NCBI GenBank assembly: GCA_031308135.1
Contig: JAHLJT010009355.1
Span: forward strand, 10,137,660-10,201,659
Length of the DNA: 64,000 bases
Direction of reading: 5' to 3'
Source: Acheta domesticus
Lineage: Eukaryota > Arthropoda > Insecta > Orthoptera > Gryllidae
Positions 11,031-22,910 of this stretch are shown in pieces. The notes beneath the pieces are model-generated. The model saw nothing but the letters and a program-made list of their open reading frames with translations, made no database searches and was not told the DNA's origin. Position numbers and translations under genes: made by a program. Numbering within the stretch: position 1 is the first letter of the stretch; each line of letters begins with the position of its first letter.

Positions 11031-11847
11031 TCAAGCGAAGTACTTCTCAATCAACTTTATTGTTCTGCAGGGGAAAACTATCTGGCTACTGAACCTACTT
11101 CATGTGAATGATATAGAGCAGTGACTCGCCGGTTTGTCTCTTCGCCTGTCCGCGTGTCTGCCTGTCCGCCAGCGGGACTGATCCACGCTCCCCCGTCTTT
11201 CATTTTGCCAGTCTGCTCGTCATCCGACTGTCTTGCCCCCTCTCTTTGACTGTCTGTCCTTTTATTTTTGTCCGACTTTCTGCCCTTTTCTCTATGTCCT
11301 ACAGTCTGCCTTTTCCTCTCCGTCAGACTATCTGACCTCCACGGTCGATTATCTGCCCTTTTCTCCGATCCACAATCTGCAATATTATACTGTTGGCATG
11401 TCTTTTCTCCTGATTCATGTGTCTCCCTCTGTGTTCGCCTCTCTTCCTGATAGTTTGTCCCTTCGCCTTTCTACCTGTCACCCTGCCCCCTGTTACCCTA
11501 TTATGCGTACTGGTTTCCCCTTATCTGTCACTCTTGGGCCACGTGGTTTACCTGCTGCTCACACGCTGTCCACACAAGATGAGGGTCAAATGCCACTTAA
11601 TGGTTCACATCACATTGGTGGACATTGATTTCCATGAGATTTGATCATGTCTCTCTTTGGGTGACTGTCTCCCAGTTTCAATATAGAATCTACTTTAGTT
11701 GAGTTTGAACAAACGTGTCATGATGCGAATTGCACCACGTAGATATGCTGGGGATCATAATATTCTGGCTTAGTTAATTCAAAGCCCACATTGCCGTTGC
11801 CGTTGCCCAACTCCCGACCGTGGTGGATTTTTTACATCATCTATAAA
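11031..11847. other. pyrimidine-rich DNA, no gene
   Basis: From 11120 to 11560 the plus strand is rich in CTGTCTGCC, CTGTCCTTT and CTCTC words, probably a degenerate short tandem repeat. The open plus-strand frames here are compositional. Confidence 0.4.
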
Positions 11848-12514
11848 GCTAAGTCCAATTTAGTCGCTGTTTGGAGGAGAATTCTGGTGGCAGGCTGCTC
11901 TGATCGGTACGTTTCCATGGTTTCCTCTAGCAGAACCAGCCGAATGCTGGAGTAGTATCCTCAGAAACGGTCCATTAACCGCACACGATCTTTTCTTTCT
12001 GGACTTTGTCCTCGCCTCGTCCCTTGTTCTCACACACACATGCACTATCCTATCACGCATGTCCGGAGAGCAGTAGGGAGCGTAGAGATTATCCGGGTTA
12101 CAGTGCGATTTTTCTAACTCTGCCCCTCAATTTCGTATGGCCACGATGGAATATCACACGGCATTTCGTGTCTTTCTCCTTCGTACCGCTAGAAGTCGCA
12201 TAATCGCATGCGCTGCTTGATACGGTTGCGATCATTGCAATACCTGAGGGCACGACAGAGAATCGCAAAATACCATGACGTATTCCAATCGTCAAGACGA
12301 GCCTTGAGGGGCAAAGTTAAAAACATCGTAGTATAAGCCGGTGAGAAAACTGGTGGAGAAATTTCCCCGCTATCCGAACTATGGTCAGCCTCGAATCTAA
12401 CCATCAAACGGAGGAGCACTGCAACCTCCAGCGATAAAACATTCACTACGCTAACAGACCATAGCAGTTAATGTCCCCGGAGACCTTGTCAATCAATCAA
12501 TAAAGCAAGCAATC
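11848..12514 (+). mobile_element. SINE family A copy, 5'-truncated and split by a MITE
   Basis: The body blocks AGTCGCTGTTTGGAGGAGAA and GCCGAATGCTGGAG, the (CA) stretch and the CAATCAATCAATAAA end match the family. The copy is interrupted at 12103-12331 by the palindromic MITE. Confidence 0.65.
12103..12331. mobile_element. palindromic MITE, copy A
   Basis: It starts GTGCGATTTTTCTAAC and ends in a diverged inverse of that sequence. Much of its length folds back on itself (GGCCACGATGGAATAT near the left, ATTCCAATCGTC near the right). TA-rich flanks suggest TA insertion. Confidence 0.7.
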
Positions 12515-12525
12515 GACGAAGTATA

Positions 12526-12746
12526 GCGCGATTTTTCTAACTTTGTCCCTCAAGTCCCTACGGCCACGATGGAATATTACACGGCATTTCGCGCCTTTCT
12601 CGGTCGTGCCGCTAGAAGTCGCAGAAGTGCTTGATGCGGTCGCGATCACGCGATATCTAGCGGCACGAGTGACATAGACGCGAAATACCGTCACATATTC
12701 AGTCGTTATGACGGTCCCTTGAGGGGCAAAGTTAGAAACATCGCAC
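12526..12746. mobile_element. palindromic MITE, copy B
   Basis: The terminal GCGCGATTTTTCTAAC and its inverse GTTAGAAACATCGCAC lie in symmetric TATA flanks. It forms the hinge of the larger palindrome. Confidence 0.72.
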
Positions 12747-12949
12747 TATACTTCGTCGATTGCTTGCTCTATTGATTGATTGACAATGTCTCCGGGGACG
12801 TTAACTGCTATGGTCCTGTTAGCTTAGTGAGTGTTTTGTCTGGAGGTTGCAGTGCTCCTCCACCTGACGGTGAGATTCGAAGCTCACCATAGGTCGCCTA
12901 GCTGGGAAATTCCTCACCACTTATCTCACCCATAGGGCACCGGCTTGTA

Positions 12950-13063
12950 CTGCGATTTTTCTAACTTTGCTTCTCAAGGGCCGTCTTCACAATGGAATAT
13001 GTGACGGTATTTCGCGACGTTCTCAGTCGTGCCGCCAGGTATCGCACGATCGCAAAATCGCAG
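12950..13063. mobile_element. palindromic MITE, copy C (internal deletion)
   Basis: The left half matches the family from CTGCGATTTTTCTAAC. After about 100 bp it jumps to a terminal AAAATCGCAG, so roughly half of the element is deleted. Confidence 0.6.
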
Positions 13064-13810
13064 TGTAATATAGAGTACGACAGTTTTCAATCACCGACCA
13101 ACGCAAAGAGGCCGTCCAGCCGCGCTTCTTTAACCTTTCACCGGTACGCGCAAAGAAGAGCGCGACCTTCGTTGCCCGTGCGTCACGCGCGGCTACCTTC
13201 TCTTGTTTGCGCGCGTCCGTCCTCGCGCGCAAGAACGCGCTGATTGCGCCGCGCGCTCCTCGCTGCCCTAAGTGCGCATTTACGATCCGATCTATTTTAA
13301 ACCCTCGCCGCCTCCTGGATATGGAAACAAGCAAGAAGCGGCGCGCAAAGGCGGGCGGCGTGAACTCCTCACGGCGCTCCTGCTCTGTTCTTGTTTCGCG
13401 CGCTCGCCACTGGCGCGCTGCTCTGCAACCCACATTTCGCGCCGTCGCGACCAGCGCAAGAAAGGTCTTGCTTGGGTTTGCAGTTTATTATTAATTTACT
13501 TTTTTATAAGTTTAATTAAATTATTTATTTGTTATTATTATTTATAAGTTTAAATAAATTATTTATTTGTTATTATTATTTATAAGTTTAATTAATTATT
13601 TATTTGTTATTATTATTTATAAATTGAAGTAATCAATTTATTTTTCATAAGGTTAAAGACCCATCTTAGGAACGAATAATATGCTTGCTACGGTTCCTTT
13701 TTATCGCCTACGGGTGAAAAACATCTAAGCTCCTGGTTGGCGCACTCGCCCGTGACGTCGGCCTGACGTAACCTATTACTTATCTTTGTATTTTGCTGAA
13801 AGTTGAAATA
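13064..13810. other. GC-rich block followed by an AT-rich tandem repeat
   Basis: Positions 13100-13470 are GC- and CpG-rich (GCGCGCTCGCC words), but no frame shows a recognisable protein. Positions 13500-13620 carry three copies of a 38-bp unit, ATTTATAAGTTTAATTAAAT with TTATTTGTTATTATT. Confidence 0.45.
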
Positions 13811-14150
13811 GTCGGCACCTTGGCCGAGATCGCTGTCAGTAGTGCCGTAGTCATCTCGGACCGTGGGGTCGCGTGCTCGAGTCCCGCCTCGGGCATGGTT
13901 GTATGTGTTCGTCCTTTCACCCCCCTATCGTCACCATATCGTTTCATCCTCATGCCATAACGTTAAATCCAATAGTGGTCGCTAAATAGCTAGTAGTTGA
14001 TCCCATGCTCAGAGAGTCGGGAGGGAGGGAATTCCCCACGGCCTACGCCTTGAGAGACAACCGATCCGAAGGGCAAGACAGCTGACGCCCTTCTCCTTCA
14101 AATGTGCGTCTGCCACGACTGAACTGCGAGTCACAGGGGTACAGAATTTA
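13811..14150 (+). mobile_element. tRNA-derived SINE, family C
   Basis: The head has an A-box-like TTGGCCGAGATCG and a B-box-like GTGCTCGAGTCCC, followed by an unrelated body ending near the ACGCCCTTCTCC block. Only one copy is in the window, so the family is inferred from the promoter boxes. Confidence 0.5.
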
Positions 14151-15189
14151 AAACAGACTTGCAGATACATTCATTTCATTCAAAATATCTCGCGTCTCTT
14201 TGACAATTGCATTAAATTCACAAGAATTCTGTTTTATAACTTTCCCCTCCCTCCTGTAGGACATGAAAAACCGTTCAGTTTTCCGAGTTGGACAGGTTTC
14301 CGTTTATTGGTGTGTAAAATTCCATTTAACTTCGCGGGGCCAGAGAAATGGCTTGTACAAGTTCCTGTTTAGACAGATTTTTACTGTACAAAGAACTATA
14401 ATGCTTTGATTATACTACGTAACACACTTCTTCTCTTTGGCAAGTGTGTTATTTCCTCCCGTTATGTTCCACAGGTTGCGATTATTGTCATTATATCTTC
14501 CAAAGTTTGATTTTGTGATCAGGAGAATGCGTTTTATACTTTGATTATCTCCATAGTTTTATACTTCGATTATCTCCGGACAGGGAGTGAAATATGCTGA
14601 GACAGATAAAAGTTAAATTGTTACGTGATGTGTATTCCTTATTTATTTATGCTTGGGAATTATATTTGGACACAGATTCCAACTAAGGATTCGACATCGA
14701 TGTTTTGAAAAACATCGATGTTTTATTAAATAATTTTGGTTCTACGTCCATGTTCGCTCCACGTAAGCACACAACTGAAACGGCGGAAAAGGTCGTCCCA
14801 ACTCGGTACCCGTGCGTGGACTACCTGATGGCCTCATCGGTAGGGGAGAGAACGGCACTTCAGTATTTTTCCATTTGACGTTTTGCAAACGACGGAAGGT
14901 GCGGCTCGTCCCATACCGGCCGTAACGGTCCCGAGCGCGCGCATCCTTATGGGGAATAATGTAATCAACTTTTAAAAAGCCCCGTCCGCACCGACAATCG
15001 TTGCCCTATCGACCCTGTGCACGGTAGGCTTGGAGAGTCACAGAAAAGAATATAAGGGTATAGAAAAAATTAACTAAAAAATGTAAACTAAAACTTATCC
15101 TTTTAGTTGATTATAAATCTTTGTGCTTTTGTAAGCTCTGCAGTGTAAAAACTACATTTTTTGCCTTGATGAATTTAATATAGTTAAGA
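14151..15189. other. AT-rich DNA, no gene
   Basis: Nothing recognised except a short perfect hairpin around 14696-14726 built on ACATCGATGTTTT. Confidence 0.4.
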
Positions 15190-15352
15190 AATTAGAACTT
15201 CAAAAGAATGGAAAATTCTACAACTCCAAAAGAGGTAACACAATCCCGCCATAAAGGAAATCGGTCTGCGGGACGACCGAAAACAAAGGGGGAAGGACCA
15301 ATGAGAACGCAATGGACCTACGGTTAAATGCTTAAAGAAGAAGAAGAAGAAA
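15190..15352 (+). mobile_element. LINE 3'-end coding fragment with (GAA)n tail
   Basis: The plus strand reads R-S-A-G-R-P-K-T-K near 15262-15288, the basic GRPK motif seen at the C-terminus of many insect LINE polyproteins. A stop and then an (AAG)n tail near 15331-15352 follow. Confidence 0.35.
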
Positions 15353-16507
15353 TTAGGATGTGAAGTGTTGAAATATTTTTTTTAAACTTTGAACATTGGA
15401 TAAGCATGCCAGTTAGATTACCAAACATTTGCGTCTACTTTAAGATTGCAGAAATATTATTTTTTCTTTCAGTTTTAGAATCATTTAACGTCACACTGAA
15501 TTATCCAATTAGAGTCCATTCACCTACAATCGTGTAGGTTTATGAAAAAGGAAATTGCTGTTGCGTAAGTCATTAGTGGCACATGCAAATTGTCACGTCG
15601 CACATGATGCCCTCTAAACAGTGCGGGTGGCTGCTGGGGTCCAGTGCTAATTTGCGCAGGTTAGTGCAGGTAATTAAATCGCTCCATAGTACGTGTATAG
15701 TGTACCATAACAATATTGATGGGACAGTCATTTCAAATTTAATTCGAGGAGAGGTTGAAGCAATCGCATGAAAACGCGCCCCTGACCCGAATATGCACTG
15801 ATGCCGAGGGTACTTGGTTTATTATGTCAGGTTATGTACCGGCTTCATCTGTGCTGTTGTATGCAATTTTGTCTCTATAAAATGATTATTTTTGCCTTGA
15901 GGGCAGTTATTAATGGAATTGAAGGAATAAAAAACTGATAGTGCATTGAAAACATGTTTATTTAAAAAATGGAGGCAAACATGCAAAAAATCTGTTGTCT
16001 TTACTTAAGCAAATCTCTGCAAAAGCAATAATAATGGAAAAATGCTGTGGAGAATTTACTTTTAATTCAAATATTCATTACATTACTCTTCAGATTTTTA
16101 ATACTAATTACAAAACAACAGGGAAAACAAAACATACATTATAAAGTTCCTTGTAACGCCAGTATTTGCAATCAGCACATAAGGACGAATATGAAACCCA
16201 AACATTGGAAACGCTTCACCAAAACAATTAACCTCCAGTAGCTGAACGTAACCTGATCTCAACAACAAAGCGCCGCGTAACGCAGACAAAACTGTTCAAC
16301 ATTCAATCGCCCGGTGCTTAGGCGCGACTGCGCCGTTGGGCGGATGGGATCCGGCGTCGCGCGCGGCACTCGGTAAAAAAGCAGCCTAGATCATATTGCC
16401 CGCGCGACGGGATCAGCCAGCAAAAACACGCCGCTCGCCGTTTCAATTTGCGCGTTTGCCTTTGTGCCACCGGTGATTGTCGCGATGCTCCGCTGCTGCT
16501 CTCCGTG
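15353..16507. other. AT-rich DNA turning GC-rich, no gene
   Basis: No gene recognised. The last 200 bases are CpG-rich and lead into the C-rich minisatellite. Confidence 0.4.
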
Positions 16508-17081
16508 CCCGCCCACCCCCACCCCACCCCACCCCACCCCACCCCACCCCACCCGTCCCGCCCCACCCCACCCGTCCCGCCCCACCCCACCCGTCCCGCC
16601 CCGCCCCACCCGTCCCGCCCCACCCGTTCCACCCCGCCCCGCCCGCCCCGCCCGCCCCGCCCCGCCCCGCCCGCCCCGCCCCCCGCCCGCCCCGCCCGCC
16701 CCGCCCGCCCCGCCGCCCCGCCCGCCCCGCCCGCCCCGCCCGCCCCGCCCGCCCCGCCCGCCCCGCCCGCCCCGCCCGCCCCGCCCGCTGCGCCCCACCC
16801 GCCCCGCCCCACCCGCCCCGCCCCGCCCCGCCCGCCCCGCCCCGCCCGCTGCGCCCCACCCTACCCTGCCCTGCCCGCCCTGGCCTGCCCGCCCTGGCCT
16901 GCCTGCCCCTGCCCCGCCCTGCCCCGCCCTGCCCCGCCCGCCCTTCCCCCGCCCTGCCCCGCCCGCCCTGCCCCGCCCTGCCCCGCCCGCCCTGCCCCGC
17001 CCTGCCCGCCCTGCCCCGCCCTGCCCCCGCCCTGCCCCGCCCTGCCCCGCCCCTGCCCCCGCCCTGCCCCGCCCTGCCCCT
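16508..17081. repeat. C-rich minisatellite (CCCCACC, CCCGCCCG and CCCTGCCCCG units)
   Basis: About 570 bases that are nearly all C on the plus strand with regular G, A or T every 3-6 bases. Three successive unit types occur: CCCCA-based to about 16620, CCCGCCCG-based to about 16860 and CCCTGCCCCG-based to the end. All six frames are open because the units lack stops; none is a gene. Confidence 0.95.
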
Positions 17082-17879
17082 GATACATTGGGTATCAAGT
17101 TTTGTAGAATTAAAATAATTTCTTTGTTATTGTAAACACTGTACTGTGTATATATCTAATGTGAAATCTAATATCACCTTAATGCAAAATACTGAGCTGT
17201 CGCTAAGAACTTTGGGTTGATGCGATTATAATAAATAAATAAATAATGCGCGTCAAAGTCTCATTTTAATATATTTAATTAAAATTCAAAACAATTTTTT
17301 TCTGTCACTATAAGATTTTTAATATGAAATTTGTTACGTTGTGAAAAATGTTACTTATTTGAACATGCTTTTCAATGCCTGAAGCACTGAAGTGCATAAT
17401 AAAGTATCTCATGTGCAAAAAGTTCTAAACTTTTGCAGTAAATTCATGTAGGAAATGTATTTTTGCCTTGAACGTAGGACACCAATAGTTTTCTTAGCTT
17501 ACTATGTAACTGTTGTTGTTGAAGGGAATTAGAGTAAAAAAGACATGTTCTATTAATGACACCCACATTTATTTTATTTAAAGTTCAATAATCAGATTCC
17601 CGAAGGTTATATTTTATACGTTTTTTAATGTGCAAACATAATTTACTGCATTTATGAGGCCCGTGTGTTTGAAAGTGATGCCTTTTCAAACTCTCAGAGA
17701 GATGAGAGTATGCAGGTGCTGAACGTATGTCCCCAAACAGAGGCGGCTGCGACTGCTACACTGCTTTGAAAAACCGTTACTGGAAACTGAAGCACTGTTA
17801 AACAATTTATTCTCGAATATTAAAGTTGATGAAACCTACTTTTATTCTTGAATATTTCCGGCATATCCTTGAATACCGG
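17082..17879. other. AT-rich DNA, no gene
   Basis: Nothing recognised. Confidence 0.4.
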
Positions 17880-18257
17880 AAAGTCTTAGGATTTGATTCC
17901 CATCGATGGGGTATCTCCTATCATTACTGGGCAAATGCCGGAGAGGTACCACATAGAGAAATGAGCCATGGACTACGTGCAATATATCATTCCCGATCCT
18001 TGTTCTCTCCCTTTACAGACACACCAACACTCTGACGTGAACTACACTACCACATATGTCAAGAGACAAGTCTGGGGCTTAGAGCGTAACCCGACTGGGT
18101 CGGTTCCCCGCTGGGGAGATACTTCGAGCGACGCCCCCCCCCCTCCGCTAGCCTACGTGTGTATCGGTGCCGATTATCGCCTTTCAAGAGACACGAAACA
18201 CCGCCCCCCCTGCGGATATAAAAAACGCACTAGACTTACCGGGAACTAATAACCATT
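17880..18257 (+). mobile_element. SINE family A copy, 5'-truncated
   Basis: The order GCAAATGCCGGAG, CATATGTCAAGAGA, CTGGGGAGATAC and GGGAACTAATAACC follows the family body. The tRNA-like head and the final AATCAATAAA are missing. Confidence 0.55.
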
Positions 18258-18334
18258 TAAATGAACGTATCTTAAAAAATAAACATTTGAATACTGTCAC
18301 TGTTCATGCGGAAGTACGTTCCTTTCCTGTAGAT

Positions 18335-18914
18335 CAGGGATGCTCAAACTACGGCCGCAGGCCACATGCGGCCCGCCGAGGACATTTATACGGCTCGCCG
18401 TGTTTTTATGGTTTAAAGAATTTTTTCTTAAAATACGCACATTTTTTTATTATGTGTTGGGGTGTCTAGGGATGGCAAAAAAATCGATGGTTTTAAATCA
18501 AGTTTGTTGATTTAATTTTACTTCCTTTTAAATATTGTATTTGTTCCCGTTTTGATTCTTCACTTCAAACTAAGATATTTGCAGTGTGTATAAGAATTTG
18601 TTCATAGTTTTGTTTTTACTATAGTGCGACTTTTCTAACCTCTGCCTCTCAAGGCCTGTCTTCACGATGGAATATGTCACGGTACCTCGAGTCTTTCTCA
18701 GTCATGCCGCTAGATATCGCATGATCGCGACCGTATCAAGCAGTGCTTACGACCATGCGACATCTAGCGGCAGTACCGATAAATGCCGTGTGATCAGCTT
18801 GAGAGAGAGGGCTTGAGAAACAGAGTTAGAAAAATCGCACTATATTATCCGGCCCTCCGACGGCCTGAGGGTCAGTGAACTGGCCCCCCGCTTAAAAAGT
18901 TTGGAGAACCCCTG
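18335..18914. mobile_element. non-autonomous hAT element
   Basis: The ends CAGGGATGCTCAAACT and, inverted, CAGGGGTTCTCCAAACT are classic hAT termini with GGCCCGCCG subterminal words. The flanking 8-mers CTGTAGAT and CTGTAGCT match at 7 of 8 positions. The 580-bp element has no coding sequence and hosts a MITE at 18624-18841. Confidence 0.7.
18624..18841. mobile_element. palindromic MITE, copy D (inside a hAT element)
   Basis: It runs from GTGCGACTTTTCTAAC to GTTAGAAAAATCGCAC with TA on both sides. The internal arms CGCTAGATATCGCATGATCG and CATGCGACATCTAGCGGC are inverted. Confidence 0.78.
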
Positions 18915-19517
18915 CTGTAGCTGCTTAGAAGATTTCAGCGCGAAAGAAGCGCGTTATAAGCGATCGTTAAAGACGTCTAGTGTGGGAGACAAACGAAGGC
19001 AGTTAGCACGGGAAGGGATGACCATTGCACGCGGAGCCCGCGCTAGCAATGGCAGCGGGTGACGCCGAAGCATCAGGCGCGCGTTCTGGGGGTTCCGTTT
19101 CTTCCACCCTCCGCCAGCTGGCTACCGTGTAATTAATGCTGTGTTGACGCGTTTTTGCCTCTGGCTCTGCCTTCCGCGGCGGGCGGCGGGGAGTGGCCGG
19201 AGCGGGGGGGAGGAGGGTAGGGGCGTGGCGGGAGGGCAGCCGGAAAGCGGGAGGACGTGAAGCCGGCTGGAGGGACTTCCGTCCCGCTGCCATCACTTAA
19301 TGCTTAAATGGGTCGGATGGGAGAAAATGCATGAGTTATGCGCGGGGCGCAATGAATATAGAACGCGAGATTTGCGAGGGAGGGACAGTGAGAGACGCGG
19401 TCCAGCTGCCGGCTTTCGTAGAGCGTGCTGGAGCCGGTGGATGAAACGCACAATGAGGAGGAAAAGAAGGAGCAGCAGGAAAGTGAGAATCGAATAATTA
19501 AGGAGAAAGAATTTGGA
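18915..19517. other. CpG-rich DNA up to the assembly gap
   Basis: GC-rich from about 19010, with a 27-codon plus-strand frame opening M-A-A-G-D-A-E-A-S-G near 19049. It could be a promoter or first exon cut by the gap, but no domain is visible. Confidence 0.35.
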
Positions 19518-20517
19518 NNNNNNNNNNNNNNNNNNNNNNNNNNNNNNNNNNNNNNNNNNNNNNNNNNNNNNNNNNNNNNNNNNNNNNNNNNNNNNNNNNN
19601 NNNNNNNNNNNNNNNNNNNNNNNNNNNNNNNNNNNNNNNNNNNNNNNNNNNNNNNNNNNNNNNNNNNNNNNNNNNNNNNNNNNNNNNNNNNNNNNNNNNN
19701 NNNNNNNNNNNNNNNNNNNNNNNNNNNNNNNNNNNNNNNNNNNNNNNNNNNNNNNNNNNNNNNNNNNNNNNNNNNNNNNNNNNNNNNNNNNNNNNNNNNN
19801 NNNNNNNNNNNNNNNNNNNNNNNNNNNNNNNNNNNNNNNNNNNNNNNNNNNNNNNNNNNNNNNNNNNNNNNNNNNNNNNNNNNNNNNNNNNNNNNNNNNN
19901 NNNNNNNNNNNNNNNNNNNNNNNNNNNNNNNNNNNNNNNNNNNNNNNNNNNNNNNNNNNNNNNNNNNNNNNNNNNNNNNNNNNNNNNNNNNNNNNNNNNN
20001 NNNNNNNNNNNNNNNNNNNNNNNNNNNNNNNNNNNNNNNNNNNNNNNNNNNNNNNNNNNNNNNNNNNNNNNNNNNNNNNNNNNNNNNNNNNNNNNNNNNN
20101 NNNNNNNNNNNNNNNNNNNNNNNNNNNNNNNNNNNNNNNNNNNNNNNNNNNNNNNNNNNNNNNNNNNNNNNNNNNNNNNNNNNNNNNNNNNNNNNNNNNN
20201 NNNNNNNNNNNNNNNNNNNNNNNNNNNNNNNNNNNNNNNNNNNNNNNNNNNNNNNNNNNNNNNNNNNNNNNNNNNNNNNNNNNNNNNNNNNNNNNNNNNN
20301 NNNNNNNNNNNNNNNNNNNNNNNNNNNNNNNNNNNNNNNNNNNNNNNNNNNNNNNNNNNNNNNNNNNNNNNNNNNNNNNNNNNNNNNNNNNNNNNNNNNN
20401 NNNNNNNNNNNNNNNNNNNNNNNNNNNNNNNNNNNNNNNNNNNNNNNNNNNNNNNNNNNNNNNNNNNNNNNNNNNNNNNNNNNNNNNNNNNNNNNNNNNN
20501 NNNNNNNNNNNNNNNNN
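19518..20517. other. assembly gap, 1000 N
   Basis: Exactly 1000 N, a standard placeholder length, so the true size is unknown. A (GAT)n repeat lies just right of it at 20552-20579. Confidence 0.99.
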
Positions 20518-22910
20518 CGAAGACGCTCTATTCGGGTTTGGGGAAATCACATGAGGATGATGATGATGATGATGATGATAGGGCATGGGGAGGAAAGTTA
20601 CCGCGCGGCCCATGGCCCGTTCTATAGGGTGCTGTTCCGACATTCTCCTGGGAACAATCAGGGATACCTTTTATCTCAATAGTAGGACTATGAATTTGTT
20701 TCTGGCACACGCGACTAACTCACCGTTGTAAAACACATCAAGTAAATTTCTGGCACTTTGGCGGATTCGGTTGCGCTTACTCTCAATTACTGGTACGGTG
20801 AAGCTGTATGGTGTTGCATTTTCGTAAACCGCTACCGTTGTGGGTTGGAGTATATACCAGATATGATTCGCATAGTAACATCAGCCCACAAAAGCTTTAA
20901 TTGGACAGAATCAAAAACTCAAAAAAAAGTGTAGAATGCGAAGTACTCTACTTACACAGTAATCGTTCAAACATATTCTGTTATACCGTATTACACCCAC
21001 ACAACAACTATTGTGTGAGTGTAATACGGCAAACGTAATGTTACTTGTTTATACGAAAATCCAAAGAACAATTTCATTATCACCCCCAGCACCACCCTTT
21101 TAATCTTACTCTTGTAAATATATTATAACGAATGTAAATTGTATTCCAGTGCCCTGGTTTGAATGTTTTATGATACTAATTCTATTAAGGATGATAATTT
21201 TCTTTGTTTTGTATGAATGATGAAAGTCTTTTAACAAATATCGTTTAGTAAAAGTATGAAGTCTATAACGTATTCCATTGACTTAATATGAGCGATTCAC
21301 GCCACGTGGTTTGTAATGTTTTCTATTTTCCTCACATTGAGTGTCCAGGAATTTCAAAATATAAAACTTAACAGATTAACTACGCTTGATTCCTGTGAGA
21401 ACATTCTGTTTTGTAAATAAATATTTATGCGCTTCCTGTAGACCCTGCGTCACCATGGATTCCAGGTCTCTAATATCGAAAGAATCTTATTCCCGTCAGA
21501 GATATACACTCCCTCTATTACGAGGCTGCCGTTGTTTGCCCCGAGCATTATGACGTGCAAAGCGACGACACAATAAGTTTCCCTTCCCTGCCATGGGAAC
21601 GCATTTGAGAAACGTGCCTTAGATGCTGGGAGACGGGCAGAAGATAGAGTATATTAATAGTCTTCGCGGATTCTTTCAACAGTACCCGGTCAGTCATTGC
21701 CGCGTGCCAATGCTGTTCTGCGCAATCTTCTGTCTTGTGGGAGCGTACTCTCGTTAGCTCACGTCAACACATTGCATGGACGTTTACGGTCTGTTTATCT
21801 CTTCGTGCACTGGGCTCCTCAGTCCGTGAAATATTTGTTTGTGAAGTTGTGGAGTATTGACAGAAATGCAAGTCTTGTAGCGTGCGAGGGTTGTGTTTAA
21901 GCTTTCAATAAATCAATTTAAATATATTATTTTGTAAAAAGTTTTTTACAATGTTCCACTCGTACAAGATATTATTAAATACAAATAATTGTTTTATAAT
22001 ATTTCATAGAGAGAATTATGTTCATTAAAAATTTATTAAGGTTGTCCGATAGGTAAAATAAGCAGCGATGGATAAACTGAAAACTTAGCTCCAGATAAAA
22101 TTCAAAATTTCTAAGCTCTGCAGCCTCTTACAAACGCAGTTTTCCGTAGATAGCTGTCATAAGATCATGGTCTTTCATGTTCTGCCCATATTCTAATTAC
22201 GGTTCACTAATGTTCGACTAGACGTATTTCTGAATATTCAGAAATGTTTGTGCTTTGCAGTAGACTTAACATTCGAACAACTTCAACCAATCCGAATGTT
22301 TTTAAATTATTCACCATTTAAAATCTATGAACAAGTATTACTAAAATCTAAAAACGTGTAATCTTTAATAGAAATGAAAATTGTGTCAAATGCTATCTTG
22401 GGATCGGTACTCAAGTTTTTGAAGTGACCTAAAATAAATGAACCCAATAATAATTAGTGGTTAACCTCATTTTGTGACCACATATGCTTCAAAGGGAGTG
22501 AGCAGATATAGGAGACTTCTTTGACGATTATAATTGTAGTTTCTGTGGATTAAATTGAGAAGGAAGAGCGCTTTGCCTTAGCAATTCCGGCGGCTATTCA
22601 AACTGGAGTCACAACCAGATCGCCTAACGTGTTCACTCGTAAACCAGGAACCGGAAAATCACCTTACTTCCACTTTCTCTAGATGGATTTCGCACTTTTT
22701 CGCAATTCCTTCCTACCTAATACGGTGAATCCTTTTCGGCGAGTGTTGCTACTCACTATTCATCTGTTTCTATACGTTTCTACCACACGTTTCTATGTTT
22801 CTGTTAGAGTTTGTCACATTCGTACCTATTTCACTAAAGATGTTGGTGTATTAAAAACAACAGACGTAAGTGACTGTTTATCTTTTCCTATTAATTTGCT
22901 ACTATTTCTC
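20518..22910. other. AT-rich DNA with one hairpin, no gene
   Basis: No gene recognised. Positions 20986-21029 form a 19-bp stem with one mismatch and a 6-nt loop (CCGTATTACACCCACACAA against its near inverse). Confidence 0.45.

Larger units (their letters stand above)
12103..13063. repeat. compound palindrome of MITE, SINE tail, MITE, inverted SINE tail, MITE
   Basis: The SINE 3' part at 12332-12525 is repeated in inverted orientation at 12747-12949, for example CAAGCAATCGACGAA against TTCGTCGATTGCTTG at the centre. The outer MITE copies (12103-12331 and 12950-13063) also mirror each other, with MITE copy B (12526-12746) as the hinge. Confidence 0.8.

Noticed and set aside
16391..17135. Long open frames (up to 235 residues) in all frames
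   Set aside because: They exist only because the C-rich minisatellite contains no stop triplets.
19425..20682. Three frames of about 400 residues
   Set aside because: They consist of the 1000-N gap.
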